Virus record (IMG/VR): IMGVR_UViG_3300047550_001153
Span: 1 to 39,534 of that record
Direction: 5' to 3' (one strand)
DNA: 39,534 nucleotides
Origin: a virus
Position numbers and translations under genes: made by a program. The notes below the pieces were generated by a model that worked only from the letters and a program-made list of their open reading frames with translations, had not been told where the DNA came from and searched no databases. Every line of letters begins with the position of its first letter. Positions within the stretch are counted from its first letter, which is position 1. This document shows positions 1 to 7,911 of this stretch, one piece after another.

Positions 1-127
1 CTTCGCTCTGACATCATCATCCCCGAGGTATTTACGCCTTACGTCATTGAGCAAACCACTCAGCGTGATGCCTTCCTGGCTAGCGGTGTGGTGCAGCCCA
101 TGGCGGAGCTGAATGCCACCGAGGGCG
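1..127. repeat. Terminal direct repeat, left copy
   Basis: Bases 1-127 are identical to 39408-39534, checked base by base. The reading frame of the major capsid gene continues exactly across the join. A 127-base overlap is a common assembler k-mer length, so this is most simply the overlap left when a circular or circularly permuted genome is written as a line. A true short terminal repeat is less likely because it lies within a coding region. Confidence 0.95.
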
Positions 128-1020
128 GTGATTTCATCAACGTTCCCTTCTGGAAAGCAAACCTTTCCGGCGACTTCGAGGTGCTGACCGATAGCTCCTC
201 CCTGACCCCCGGCAAAATCACTGCTGACAAGCAAGTCGGTGTGATCCTGCACCGTGGTCGCGCCTTTGAGGCTCGTGACCTTGCAGCCCTCGCTGCTGGT
301 TCCGATCCCATGGCTGCCATCGGCGCCAAAATCGCTGATTACATCGCTAACCAGCGTCAAAAGGATCTGCTGTCCTGCCTTGCTGGCGTGTTCGGTAGCC
401 TTGGCGCCACCTCTAGCTCGGCTGCTTTCTTCCCTCTGACCATCGACGGTGAATCGGGTGACACCCCGACCACCCTGTCGCCGCGTCATGTGGCAGAAGC
501 TAAGTCGCTGCTGGGTGATCAAGGCGACAAGCTGACCGCTATTGCTATGCACTCCAAGGTCTACTACGACCTGGTTGAGCGCAAGGCGATTGATTATGTC
601 AGCACCGCTGAAGCTCGCGGCACTTCTACCACTCAATCTGGCGGTTCGCTGATTGCTGCTTATGGCGGCAGCATCGAAGTTCCCACGTATTGTGGTCTTC
701 GTGTAATCGTGTCTGACGATGTGCAGACCGATGGCAGCGGTTCTACCACTGAATATGCAACCTATTTCTTCACCCAAGGCGCTATCGCCAGCGGTGAGCA
801 AATGGCGATGCAAACAGAGACAGACCGTGACATCCTCGCCAAGAGCGATGCCATGTCGATTGACCTGCACTACGTCTACCACCCCGTTGGTGCCAAGTGG
901 AGCGTGACCACAGTCAACCCCACCCGTGCTCAACTGGAGACCGTGGGTAACTGGTCGAAGGTGTACGAAACCAAGAATCTTGGTATCGTTCGCGCCACCA
1001 ACACCTCTAACTTCGATTGA
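1..1020 (+). CDS. Major capsid protein (3' part; start is at the other end of the window)
   Basis: Forms the icosahedral head shell. The frame is open from base 1; the true start is the ATG at 39399, giving a 342-residue protein when the ends are joined. The opening after the start (RSDIIIPEVF, then YVIEQTTQRDAF) and the later block MHSKVYYDLVERKAID resemble the Gp13-like/HK97-fold phage coat protein family. It lies just after the scaffold gene and before a decoration candidate and the head-tail connector, which is the standard place for a coat gene. No signal for a fused protease or scaffold domain is seen. Family assignment is from recall of sequence pattern. Confidence 0.9.
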   Translation, partial: LRSDIIIPEVFTPYVIEQTTQRDAFLASGVVQPMAELNATEGGDFINVPFWKANLSGDFEVLTDSSSLTPGKITADKQVGVILHRGRAFEARDLAALAAGSDPMAAIGAKIADYIANQRQKDLLSCLAGVFGSLGATSSSAAFFPLTIDGESGDTPTTLSPRHVAEAKSLLGDQGDKLTAIAMHSKVYYDLVERKAIDYVSTAEARGTSTTQSGGSLIAAYGGSIEVPTYCGLRVIVSDDVQTDGSGSTTEYATYFFTQGAIASGEQMAMQTETDRDILAKSDAMSIDLHYVYHPVGAKWSVTTVNPTRAQLETVGNWSKVYETKNLGIVRATNTSNFD

Positions 1021-1031
1021 GGTAACTGACC

Positions 1032-1445
1032 ATGCCTTCTTCCATCTTTGAGCTGACTTCTGACCTTTCGGTTCAGGAGATCGCACTCAGCAAGCACCCT
1101 GTAAAGGCTGCTGCTAACGAAGCAACCACCCTGACTGCAGCTGAATGCGTCAACGGTGTTGTGACCATGACCCCTTCTACGGGTCGTGCTCTCACCACTC
1201 CTACTGGCGCTGAGCTGAAGACCTACATCGGTGGTGCGCTGGAAATCGGAACTACTTTCGAACTGACTGTAGTTAACGTGGCTGCTGCCACTCATGCCAT
1301 CACCCTGACCGCTGCTGCTTCGGGTATTACCCTTGGCGGCGTGGCTGGCATGGCAACTGTGGCTGCCGCTACCAGCGCAAGTTACGTGTTTGTCTGCACT
1401 GCAGTGGGCACCCCTGCTTTCACCGTTTACCGCAAGGGCGGCTGA
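1032..1445 (+). CDS. Probable capsid decoration / head-fibre-like protein
   Basis: 137 residues, starting 11 bases after the capsid stop. The protein is rich in Ala, Thr, Val and Gly with alternating hydrophobic residues, as in an all-beta virion surface protein; the segment around residues 55-70 (ALTTPTGAELKTYIGG) is typical of small phage head-decoration or fibre proteins. Its position directly after the coat gene supports a head surface role. There are no catalytic motifs. A head-tail joining protein is the main alternative. The function is inferred from position and composition, not from a firm family match. Confidence 0.55.
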   Translation: MPSSIFELTSDLSVQEIALSKHPVKAAANEATTLTAAECVNGVVTMTPSTGRALTTPTGAELKTYIGGALEIGTTFELTVVNVAAATHAITLTAAASGITLGGVAGMATVAAATSASYVFVCTAVGTPAFTVYRKGG

Positions 1446-1448
1446 TAA

Positions 1449-1628
1449 ATGGGGTTGTTCGCTTTTAGGCGACGCCAGGAACGTGAGGCTGCTTCTAAGG
1501 AGGCAGCCTCTTTTCCTATTGCTGAGCCTGCACCTAAACTTGAAATGACGGAGCCACCCAACGATGGCAGTAGTAATCAACGCAACCGTAGGGTCGGCAA
1601 GCGCAAACAGCTACCTAACGCTGGCTGA
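1449..1628 (+). CDS. Small basic head-region protein (59 aa)
   Basis: Starts three bases after the decoration gene stop and reads 59 residues in a frame different from the next gene, whose first 65 bases it overlaps. The N-terminus MGLFAFRRRQEREAASKEA resembles a small Arg/Glu-rich protein often found between coat and connector genes in phages; the C-terminus is basic (RNRRVGKRK). No strong ribosome site is visible, so translation may be coupled to the upstream stop. Function unknown; it could touch packaged DNA or the connector. Confidence 0.6.
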   Translation: MGLFAFRRRQEREAASKEAASFPIAEPAPKLEMTEPPNDGSSNQRNRRVGKRKQLPNAG

Positions 1629-2127
1629 TGCCACAGCCATCATTGATGGCTTTGTTGAAGATGCTGACGTACAGCATTGGAACAGTGGCAACACTGATAG
1701 CCGTAACCGTGCATTGTTTACGGCAACGCAACGTTTAGATCGTGAGCGATTTTTAGGTGCTCGTGCTACCGATACGCAGGCACTGCAATGGCCGCGTACT
1801 GGTGTGCGGAAGCCGGACACGTATATCAACACCTACGCTGTAGGCTTCCCGTTTCGTATCACGACGGACTATTTTACGGATACAGAAATCCCAATCCAGA
1901 TCAAGTATGCACAGGTTGTGCTTGCCGTATTCCTGCATAGCAACACAGATGCTTTAGGGCTTAGCGGTCTGGAAGATTACAAAAACGTCAAGATCGGCAG
2001 CCTTGACGTGACGCCGAATGTTGATTTTGGAGCTGTTGGTGCCGATAAGGTGCCGCCATTGTTTGAACGATATTTGACCGGGCTTAGAATTAGTGGACCA
2101 GGCAACTTTGCAATTCGCCGGAGCTGA
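1564..2127 (+). CDS. Head-tail connector (adaptor) protein, DnaT-like family
   Basis: 187 residues. The opening (SASANSYLTLADATAII), the block RNRALFTATQRLDRERF and then ALQWPRTGV match the pattern of the phage family labelled 'DnaT-like ssDNA-binding' in protein databases, which in phage genomes sits between coat and neck genes and acts as the adaptor below the portal. Despite the database name, its position argues for a structural connector rather than a replication protein. The gene is followed three bases later by the next structural gene. Confidence 0.75.
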   Translation: MAVVINATVGSASANSYLTLADATAIIDGFVEDADVQHWNSGNTDSRNRALFTATQRLDRERFLGARATDTQALQWPRTGVRKPDTYINTYAVGFPFRITTDYFTDTEIPIQIKYAQVVLAVFLHSNTDALGLSGLEDYKNVKIGSLDVTPNVDFGAVGADKVPPLFERYLTGLRISGPGNFAIRRS

Positions 2128-2130
2128 CCC

Positions 2131-2691
2131 ATGCCACTTATCTCTCCTGCTGGTAACGATTCGGTCGCACGGCGCCGCAATGATGGCAGTTACTCGCTTG
2201 GCGTAGCTGGCACTGCATTTCGCAGTACGGCAACCATTACGCGCCCAAGTAATACCACCGCCTATACCGCTGGTGATGTGGTTGGCGATACCGGCGGCAG
2301 CGCGATCCTGACGCTCATTAATGCTGGCCCCAGCGGCGGCTTTGTAATCGTGCAAAGCGCTTCGCTGATTTTCAGCGACAGCAGTGTGCCGAGCGGCATG
2401 GGCGCATTCCGCGTTCACTTCTACTCAGCCAGCCCCACCGCTATCGCCGATAACGCCGCCTTCGACTTGGTAAGTGGCGAGCGTGCCACCTACATGGGCT
2501 ACATCGAACTGCCCACACCGCAGGATCTCGGCAGCACGATCTACACGCAAGTGGATTATCCGGGTCGTCTGCTCAAGCTCGCTGCAGCTAGCACCTCGAT
2601 CTTTGCCGAGATCGAAACCCGTGGCGCTTACACCCCCGTGAGTGCCAGCACCGTTGAACTCCGCATTAACACGTTGGAGGCTGGACTCTGA
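2131..2691 (+). CDS. Virion structural protein, probable beta-rich (186 aa)
   Basis: The opening (PLISPAGNDSVARRRNDGSY, then SLGVAGTAFR) is a pattern I recall from uncharacterised structural proteins of many phages. The middle (FRVHFYSASPTAIADNAAFD) fits a jelly-roll-like or carbohydrate-binding fold. The stop codon overlaps the start of the large adhesin gene (TGATG), suggesting coupled translation and perhaps a shared structure, such as the base to which the adhesin attaches. No catalytic residues are recognised. Role inferred from context. Confidence 0.6.
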   Translation: MPLISPAGNDSVARRRNDGSYSLGVAGTAFRSTATITRPSNTTAYTAGDVVGDTGGSAILTLINAGPSGGFVIVQSASLIFSDSSVPSGMGAFRVHFYSASPTAIADNAAFDLVSGERATYMGYIELPTPQDLGSTIYTQVDYPGRLLKLAAASTSIFAEIETRGAYTPVSASTVELRINTLEAGL

Positions 2692-5048
2692 TGCGCGGCT
2701 CTGCTGCTTTCCGCACCAGCGTTACCCCTGGTGGCGCACTAGCTGGACCGTGGGTACGCAACCCACTGTGGAACGCTGCCCGCAGTGTGCCGTCGCTGGA
2801 CCTGCGCTTTGCCGATAACAAGAGCCTCGTTGACGCCACCACCGGGCAGAACCTCGTCACCTTCACCCGCGCCAGTAGCGGCACCTACGTCGATAGCCAG
2901 GGTGTGATCAAGACGGCGACGACGAACTTGTTGCTGAGGAGTGAGGAGTTTGATAATGCGAGTTGGACAAAGGTGCGAGCAACTGTTTCCGCTAATTCAG
3001 TCGCAGCACCCAACGGAACACTCGCCGCAGACACTGGCATTGAAGATACTTCGGCTTCCACAACGCACAATCCACTGATTCAAGACGCAGCAATCGTCGC
3101 TAATGGTACATATACAGCTTCTCTCTACGTAAAGGCAAAAGAGCGTTCGCGTGGGGATATTTGGTTTTCAAGCTCTGATAGTGCTAATTACGTTGCGGCC
3201 AGTTTTAATTTAACCACTGGGACAATATCTGCTGCCAATGCCGGAACCGGATCTGGGGCGGTTGCAAGAATTGCAAACATTGGGGATGGCTGGTATCGAG
3301 TAAGCATAACTGGGTCAATCGGCGGCAACTTGACCACAGGGCGTTTAGTTTTGCGTCTTGCAGACAACACTGGAAGCATTGTTTACACCGGCGACGGCAC
3401 CAGCGGCTTATTCCTCTGGGGCGCCCAGCTAGAGCAGTCCAGCACGGTAGGCGAGTACATCCCCACCACCAGCACGATCAACAGCGCCCCACGCTTCGAC
3501 CACAACCCCACCACGGGCGAGAGCTTGGGGCTGCTGGTGGAGGAGCAGAGGACGAACCTGCTGCTGAGGAGTGAGGAGTTTGATAATGCAAGTTGGAATA
3601 GCAGTGCTGGGGCAAGGACTGTAACAGTCAACAGCATTGCCGCCCCTGACGGACTATTGACGGCCGATACAGTTACGGCGGATGGAACATTGGCAGCGCA
3701 TTTTGTATCGCAATCGGTAACTTTATCCGCGACGCCTCATGCGTACAGCGTTTTTGCAAAAGCTGGAACTAATAATTTTTTGCAGCTTCGCACCTTTAAC
3801 GCTTTTGGCGGGATGTGGGCTAATTTTAATTTGGCGACAGGACAGGTTGGCACAGTAGGCGTGACATCAGGCGCAACGCCTACGTCATCAATTCAAGCGT
3901 ATCCAAATGGCTGGTATCGTTGCACAATGGTATTCACTCCTGCTGCAACTACATCTTCTGTGAGTGCATACATTGTTAGTTCAGCCAGCGCAGGAGGCAG
4001 TGAAACAAACTCGCTTTCTACTACCGTTCACCTCTGGGGAGCCCAACTAGAAGCCGGCGCGTTCCCCACCAGCTACATCCCCACCACCACAGCAGCAGTC
4101 ACCCGCAGTGCTGACGTGGCCAGTATTTCGGAGCGTAACTTCGGGACGTTTAGGACGAATCTGCTGTTGAGGAGTGAGGAGTTTGGGACATCGTGGACTA
4201 GGTTCGGAACAACATCGCTAACAGAAAACACTTCCGTCGCACCAAATGGAACGACCACTGGCGATAACATTGCATTTACGAGCGCAAGCTCAGGCATATA
4301 TCAAGCTGTTTCAGGGTCTGCGTCAACGACCTACGTTTTTTCTGTTTGGATCAAATCAAGTACAAGCACCCAGGTTAGGGTTGTTATAAATACAAATCTT
4401 TCGGATCCCGTTATTCAAACCGTAACGGTTACCTCACAGTGGCAACGTTTTTCAGTTACCAAGACTACATCGGTTGGAACAAACAGTGTAACGGCGCAAA
4501 TCCAAGATAGCGGCAGCGGCGGTACGCAATTCGATCTCTGGGGAGCCCAACTAGAAGCCGGCTCCACCGCAACTGCTTACATCCCAACAACCACTGCAGC
4601 GGTGACGGTGTTTGAAAGCTCCTGGTATCGGCAGGATGAGGGGACGGTGTTTGCGTCTTCTTCTATTCTTTCTTCTAGTTACGTGGGCGGAGTTTTATGG
4701 GACATTGGCGCTGGTGGCGCATTTGGTACCACTGCTTATGCTAATTGGAACGGAACTCAATGGAACTTAAATCCAAATACTGCCCCATTGAATATAAGTT
4801 CTATTGTTACAACATCAGTGCTTGCCGCAAACGCTTCGGCGCTTAAAGCAAACGATTCGGTTATTGCCGCAAATGGTTTACTCGGCAATATTGACTCCTC
4901 TTGCTTAGTGCCGGCCAACCCTACCACTTTCTTAATCGGGAAAGGTGGCTGGAGCGGCGCCACTAATTATTTCAACGGCACCATCCGCCGCCTCACCTAC
5001 TTCCCAACCCGCCTTCCCAACTCCACACTTCAACAGATCACCCAATGA
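2691..5048 (+). CDS. Large modular adhesin with three repeated carbohydrate-binding-like modules
   Basis: 785 residues, translationally coupled to the gene before. After an N-terminal part (1-78) come three modules at about residues 79-263, 287-470 and 488-639. Each opens with TNLLLRSEEF and closes with LWGAQLE then a YIPTT motif, as in CBM4/9-like or galactose-binding jelly-roll domains of phage adhesins. A C-terminal segment (about 640-785) resembles a LamG/concanavalin-type domain. The module edges are nearly identical at DNA level while the interiors differ and are more AT-rich. It probably binds host surface sugars, as a head fibre or tail-side fibre. Exact place on the virion is unknown. 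Confidence 0.7.
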   Translation: MRGSAAFRTSVTPGGALAGPWVRNPLWNAARSVPSLDLRFADNKSLVDATTGQNLVTFTRASSGTYVDSQGVIKTATTNLLLRSEEFDNASWTKVRATVSANSVAAPNGTLAADTGIEDTSASTTHNPLIQDAAIVANGTYTASLYVKAKERSRGDIWFSSSDSANYVAASFNLTTGTISAANAGTGSGAVARIANIGDGWYRVSITGSIGGNLTTGRLVLRLADNTGSIVYTGDGTSGLFLWGAQLEQSSTVGEYIPTTSTINSAPRFDHNPTTGESLGLLVEEQRTNLLLRSEEFDNASWNSSAGARTVTVNSIAAPDGLLTADTVTADGTLAAHFVSQSVTLSATPHAYSVFAKAGTNNFLQLRTFNAFGGMWANFNLATGQVGTVGVTSGATPTSSIQAYPNGWYRCTMVFTPAATTSSVSAYIVSSASAGGSETNSLSTTVHLWGAQLEAGAFPTSYIPTTTAAVTRSADVASISERNFGTFRTNLLLRSEEFGTSWTRFGTTSLTENTSVAPNGTTTGDNIAFTSASSGIYQAVSGSASTTYVFSVWIKSSTSTQVRVVINTNLSDPVIQTVTVTSQWQRFSVTKTTSVGTNSVTAQIQDSGSGGTQFDLWGAQLEAGSTATAYIPTTTAAVTVFESSWYRQDEGTVFASSSILSSSYVGGVLWDIGAGGAFGTTAYANWNGTQWNLNPNTAPLNISSIVTTSVLAANASALKANDSVIAANGLLGNIDSSCLVPANPTTFLIGKGGWSGATNYFNGTIRRLTYFPTRLPNSTLQQITQ

Positions 5049-5353
5049 CCGCCATGACTGAAGAACTCACCACCGCCCCTACCCCGACGATGTTTCGTTT
5101 CCCGGATCGTCTTACTGCCTTGGCTGCACTTGATGCTGCTGGTCTTGTGCAGTTTGTCCCTGCCTCTCACGACCACGCCCTTGATGTAATCGGCACCATT
5201 ACGACCGGCGGCGAATACGACCCCGAGACTGGTGATGTCATCACTGAGCCCGTCACCCTTGATGGCTGGCACGTCAACTACCTGGGCGATGTACCTGAGG
5301 AGTGGCTGCAGTATGCGGTGGCTCCTGAAAATCCAGTTAGGGTGTGGGCATGA
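5045..5353 (+). CDS. Conserved phage protein of unknown function (102 aa)
   Basis: Starts with an ATGA overlap on the adhesin stop; a second ATG at 5057 is also possible. The pattern FRFPDRLTALAALDAAG, then a Gly-rich turn, then GWHVNYLGD and a C-terminal VRVWA is familiar from small proteins encoded beside phage tail or fibre genes, but no function is established that I know of. It may be an assembly factor for the adhesin. It has no membrane segment and overlaps the next gene by four bases. Confidence 0.6.
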   Translation: MTAMTEELTTAPTPTMFRFPDRLTALAALDAAGLVQFVPASHDHALDVIGTITTGGEYDPETGDVITEPVTLDGWHVNYLGDVPEEWLQYAVAPENPVRVWA

Positions 5354-5706
5354 CACTATCTGCACCGCTACGCAAGGTTGCCAGCAAAATCATGGCAAGG
5401 TTTGGCGGTGATGTAACGATTCGCGTTGTAACACCAGGCGCTTATAACACAACTACAGGCGCTATCACTGAAACTGTATCTGATACAGCCATCAAAGGTG
5501 TGCTTGAAAATGTAAGCGCCCGCGAAGTTAATGAGTTAGTGCAGGCTAGTGATAAGCGGCTTATTGTTGCCGCAGCAGATACAGCCACTGTTCCGAGCAC
5601 CGCTGATCGCGTAATAATTAACAGCATCAGCCATCAAATTATTCGCGTAGATACTATCGAACAGGATAATGAACCTATCACATACGAATTGATCTTGAGG
5701 ACATAA
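5350..5706 (+). CDS. Head closure (stopper) protein
   Basis: 118 residues from the ATG at 5350, which overlaps the previous stop as ATGA; a GTG six bases earlier would add two residues. The order FGGDVTIRV, GAITETVSDTAIKGVLENVSA, then a beta-rich C-terminus ending YELILRT fits the head-closure/stopper family that seals the connector and joins the tail. Neighbours (adaptor upstream, HK97 gp10-like and tail terminator downstream) give the expected order. Confidence 0.7.
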   Translation: MTLSAPLRKVASKIMARFGGDVTIRVVTPGAYNTTTGAITETVSDTAIKGVLENVSAREVNELVQASDKRLIVAAADTATVPSTADRVIINSISHQIIRVDTIEQDNEPITYELILRT

Positions 5707-5708
5707 AT

Positions 5709-6110
5709 ATGGCACGTCGCATTCGCCTCGATCAAATTGGTAGCTTTTCAACTGAAAAGTACGAACAGCTGCTGCGTGCGACTGTGTTTGAAACGGACAG
5801 CAGGTTAAAGCAGGAGAGCCCAGTCGATACTGGACGTTTTCGTCTTAGTTGGGCAGTTAGCGAACAGGGTACACCTGGCTACGATGCAGGACCGCAAACC
5901 AGCCCCACTGGGATCACTCCACCACGCAAGCTTGACTATCAAGTAGAAAAAGCTGGCAATATTTATCACATTCACAACAACTTGCCATACGCAGAAAGAC
6001 TGGCTAACGGTTGGTCAACTCAGGCTGCTGCAGGTTGGACTGATCGCATCGCCCGCGAGATGACAGCATGGGCTAAACAGCAAGCTGATCGCATCGGGAG
6101 GCAAGACTAA
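5709..6110 (+). CDS. Neck / tail-completion protein, HK97 gp10-like
   Basis: 133 residues. The motif SPVDTGRFRLSW followed by HIHNNLPYAERLANGWSTQA is diagnostic of the HK97 gp10-like family: a 'PVDTG' turn, a Tyr-containing block and a C-terminal helix. These proteins act at the neck in head-tail joining. It ends one base before the next gene begins (TAATG), so the neck and terminator genes are likely translated together. Confidence 0.8.
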   Translation: MARRIRLDQIGSFSTEKYEQLLRATVFETDSRLKQESPVDTGRFRLSWAVSEQGTPGYDAGPQTSPTGITPPRKLDYQVEKAGNIYHIHNNLPYAERLANGWSTQAAAGWTDRIAREMTAWAKQQADRIGRQD

Positions 6111-6535
6111 TGGCAGCCGTTAACCTCAATACCGTTCGTGCCACTGTTGAAGGGCGACTAGCAACTGAGCTGGCGTTGTCACCAGCTATCCCCGTTGTTT
6201 TTCACAATCAGCCATACATCCCAACACCGGGCAGTTCATGGGTGCAATGCCTAGTGAGCTTCGGCAACAACAATTACCTGACGATGGGTGGCACCACCGG
6301 CAGCAGCAATAGCGTTATTGGTGTGATCGTAGTAAACATCTTCACAGCCAAAGGCGTGGGACCGGGCGCTAACTACACCATTGGTAAAAGAATCCGCGAC
6401 CTTTACAATAGGGTCATCGTTAGCGGTGTTCATTTTGACCCGCCAACCGGACCCGAGGTGGTGGCCACGCCAGCTCCCGAGGGCTATTTCCAAACTCAGG
6501 TCAGAATGACCTTTGAAACCTTCGAGGATCTTTAG
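6110..6535 (+). CDS. Tail terminator protein, lambda gpU-like
   Basis: 141 residues. The segment SSWVQCLVSFGNNNYLTMGG, followed by a region on forming a tail-end ring and the C-terminal RMTFETFEDL, matches the gpU/DUF4128 type of tail terminator that caps the tail tube and sets the tail end for head joining. It sits directly before the tail-tube genes. Assignment rests on pattern and gene order. Confidence 0.7.
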   Translation: MAAVNLNTVRATVEGRLATELALSPAIPVVFHNQPYIPTPGSSWVQCLVSFGNNNYLTMGGTTGSSNSVIGVIVVNIFTAKGVGPGANYTIGKRIRDLYNRVIVSGVHFDPPTGPEVVATPAPEGYFQTQVRMTFETFEDL

Positions 6536-6537
6536 CC

Positions 6538-6954
6538 ATGGCTTTTTACCGAGGGCAGCAAGGCAGCGTCAAGTTTGACGATGCTGGTTCTTCTGCTGCA
6601 GCAATCGCTAGCACTCGTTCGTGGTCGTTGACCGTCGAGAAGGAATCGCTGGATACCACTGCACTGGGTGCTACTTACCGTGCAAATGTTGGTGGTTTGA
6701 TCAGCGGTAGCGGCACCTGTGAACTGCTCTACACCGCTAGCAGCGCCGATGAAACCAATGCGTTCATCGAGATGGTCAACTCTGCCACCGATCAAGGTGA
6801 AGCGCTGTTTGAGCTGTACCTCGATACCACCGGCACCAAAAAGATTAGCTTCGATGGCGTAATTACCTCCGCTGAATACTCGGCTACCGTGGGTGAAATC
6901 GAAGTGATCACCGTCAGCTTCGTAACCAACGGCGCTATCACCCTGGACATCTGA
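6538..6954 (+). CDS. Major tail tube protein, copy 1
   Basis: 138 residues. It starts MAFYRGQQGSVKF and contains VEKESLDTTALGATYRANVG and EYSATVGEIEVITVSF, the usual layout of a siphovirus tail tube subunit (gpV-like core without a C-terminal Ig domain). The next gene encodes a close paralogue of nearly the same length. Copy 1 has a Cys in its central part (SGTCELLY) that copy 2 lacks. Both probably build the tube; which one dominates cannot be told from sequence. Confidence 0.8.
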   Translation: MAFYRGQQGSVKFDDAGSSAAAIASTRSWSLTVEKESLDTTALGATYRANVGGLISGSGTCELLYTASSADETNAFIEMVNSATDQGEALFELYLDTTGTKKISFDGVITSAEYSATVGEIEVITVSFVTNGAITLDI

Positions 6955-6956
6955 TC

Positions 6957-7376
6957 ATGGCTTTTTATCGCGGCCAACAAGGCACTGTCTTTTTTGATAA
7001 AGCTGGCAGCGGTGGTCTTTCTGAGATTGCCGCCGTGCGTTCCTGGTCTATGACCGTGGAAAAGGAGTCGTATGATGCCACTGTTCATGGTGCAACCTAC
7101 CGCGCCAATGTCGGTGGTTTGATCAGCGGTTCTGGCACCATCGAGGTGATGTATGACGCGCCTGGCGCTGGTGACAAACTTGATCTGATCAAGGATGTCA
7201 ATCAAGCCACCGATGAAGCTGATGCAGCCGTTGAGCTGTACCTCGACGAAACTGGTGGTAAGAAGATCACAGGCACCATTGTGGTGACTAGCACCGAGTA
7301 TTCGGCTACTGTTGGCGAGATCGAAATTGTTACCATCAGTTTCGTGTCTAGCGGTACTCTCACCCTGTCTATCTGA
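6957..7376 (+). CDS. Major tail tube protein, copy 2 (tandem paralogue)
   Basis: 139 residues, two bases after copy 1. It shares the opening MAFYRGQQGTV, the block GATYRANVGGLISGSGT and EYSATVGEIEIVTISF with copy 1 but differs in surface regions (for example APGAGDKLDLIKDV against ASSADETNAFIEMV). The conserved core and changed exterior suggest an old duplication kept by selection. It could form a mixed tube or a special ring at one end of the tail. Its stop codon overlaps the start of the chaperone gene. Confidence 0.8.
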   Translation: MAFYRGQQGTVFFDKAGSGGLSEIAAVRSWSMTVEKESYDATVHGATYRANVGGLISGSGTIEVMYDAPGAGDKLDLIKDVNQATDEADAAVELYLDETGGKKITGTIVVTSTEYSATVGEIEIVTISFVSSGTLTLSI

Positions 7377-7732
7377 TGCCTGCATCACAACGCCCCGTTG
7401 ATTTGCTCACCGGGGCTTTTGATCTTAACCAGCGCCGTAAATTCAGCATCAAGAACGATGCTGGTGCAGTGGTGCTGGATTTGTACTTTAAGCCGATCAC
7501 TCGCGCTGACCGTAAGCGTGCAACAACGCTGGCAGGTTCTGACGAGGCGCTGGAGATCAGCACTCAGATGTTGTGCCAGATGGCAGAACTGGAGGATGGT
7601 ACTAAGGCTTTTGCTGCTGCTGATGCTGCCAAGCTGCAACGCGAACTGCCTGAGCGTGTGCTAAATGAACTTGAGCTGTTCCTGTTTGGAATCGGGAATG
7701 AGGAAGGTTTAGAGGAAGCAAAAAAAGACTGA
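7376..7732 (+). CDS. Tail assembly chaperone, short form (gpG-like)
   Basis: 118 residues, starting on the stop of the tube gene (TGATG). It is largely helical, contains the phrase YFKPITRADRKRA seen in gpG-type chaperones, and lies just before the tape measure as in lambda. The last codons before the stop run over seven A bases (7720-7726), a slippery site that lets some ribosomes continue into the frame ending at 7902. The short form coats the tape measure during tail assembly. Confidence 0.8.
   Translation: MPASQRPVDLLTGAFDLNQRRKFSIKNDAGAVVLDLYFKPITRADRKRATTLAGSDEALEISTQMLCQMAELEDGTKAFAAADAAKLQRELPERVLNELELFLFGIGNEEGLEEAKKD
7720..7726 (+). promoter_or_regulatory. Slippery heptamer for -1 frameshift
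   Basis: Seven A bases in the phase A AAA AAA relative to the gpG frame, followed by G, six bases from the zero-frame stop region. Slipping back one base puts ribosomes into a frame open to 7902. This matches the X XXY YYZ rule and the known gpG/gpGT arrangement of siphoviruses. Confidence 0.8.
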
Positions 7733-7902
7733 GCCAGGATAGCTGGCTCTTTTTCGAGTTCTTCCTGGCAACTGAACTTGGCATGACGGTTAGCAAGTTA
7801 CGAACTGAGCTGACCGATGCTGAGTTTGTTCATTTTGCGGCTTACTACGAACTGAAAGGCGAGCGAGAGAAGGAAGCTATGGATAAAGCACGGCGTCGAT
7901 AG
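7726..7902 (+). CDS. Tail assembly chaperone extension (gpT part of gpGT)
   Basis: Continuation after the -1 slip: 58 codons reading RLSQDSWLFFEFFLATEL, then GMTVSKLRTEL and EFVHFAAYYELKGEREKE, ending at TAG 7900-7902. The Trp-rich opening and 'W/F A A Y Y' block are typical of the T domain, which links the chaperone to tail tube subunits. The full fusion from 7376 would be about 175 residues. There is no convincing independent start for this segment. It ends nine bases before the tape measure start. Confidence 0.78.
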   Translation, partial: RLSQDSWLFFEFFLATELGMTVSKLRTELTDAEFVHFAAYYELKGEREKEAMDKARRR

Positions 7903-7911
7903 AATGAGCGT

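Noticed and set aside
1-127. Biological direct terminal repeat of the virion DNA
   Set aside because: Exactly 127 bases, inside a gene, and equal to a common assembler k-mer length; more likely an assembly overlap.
2691-5048. Diversity-generating retroelement target
   Set aside because: No reverse transcriptase and no template repeat with adenine-specific changes; the repeats are module edges.
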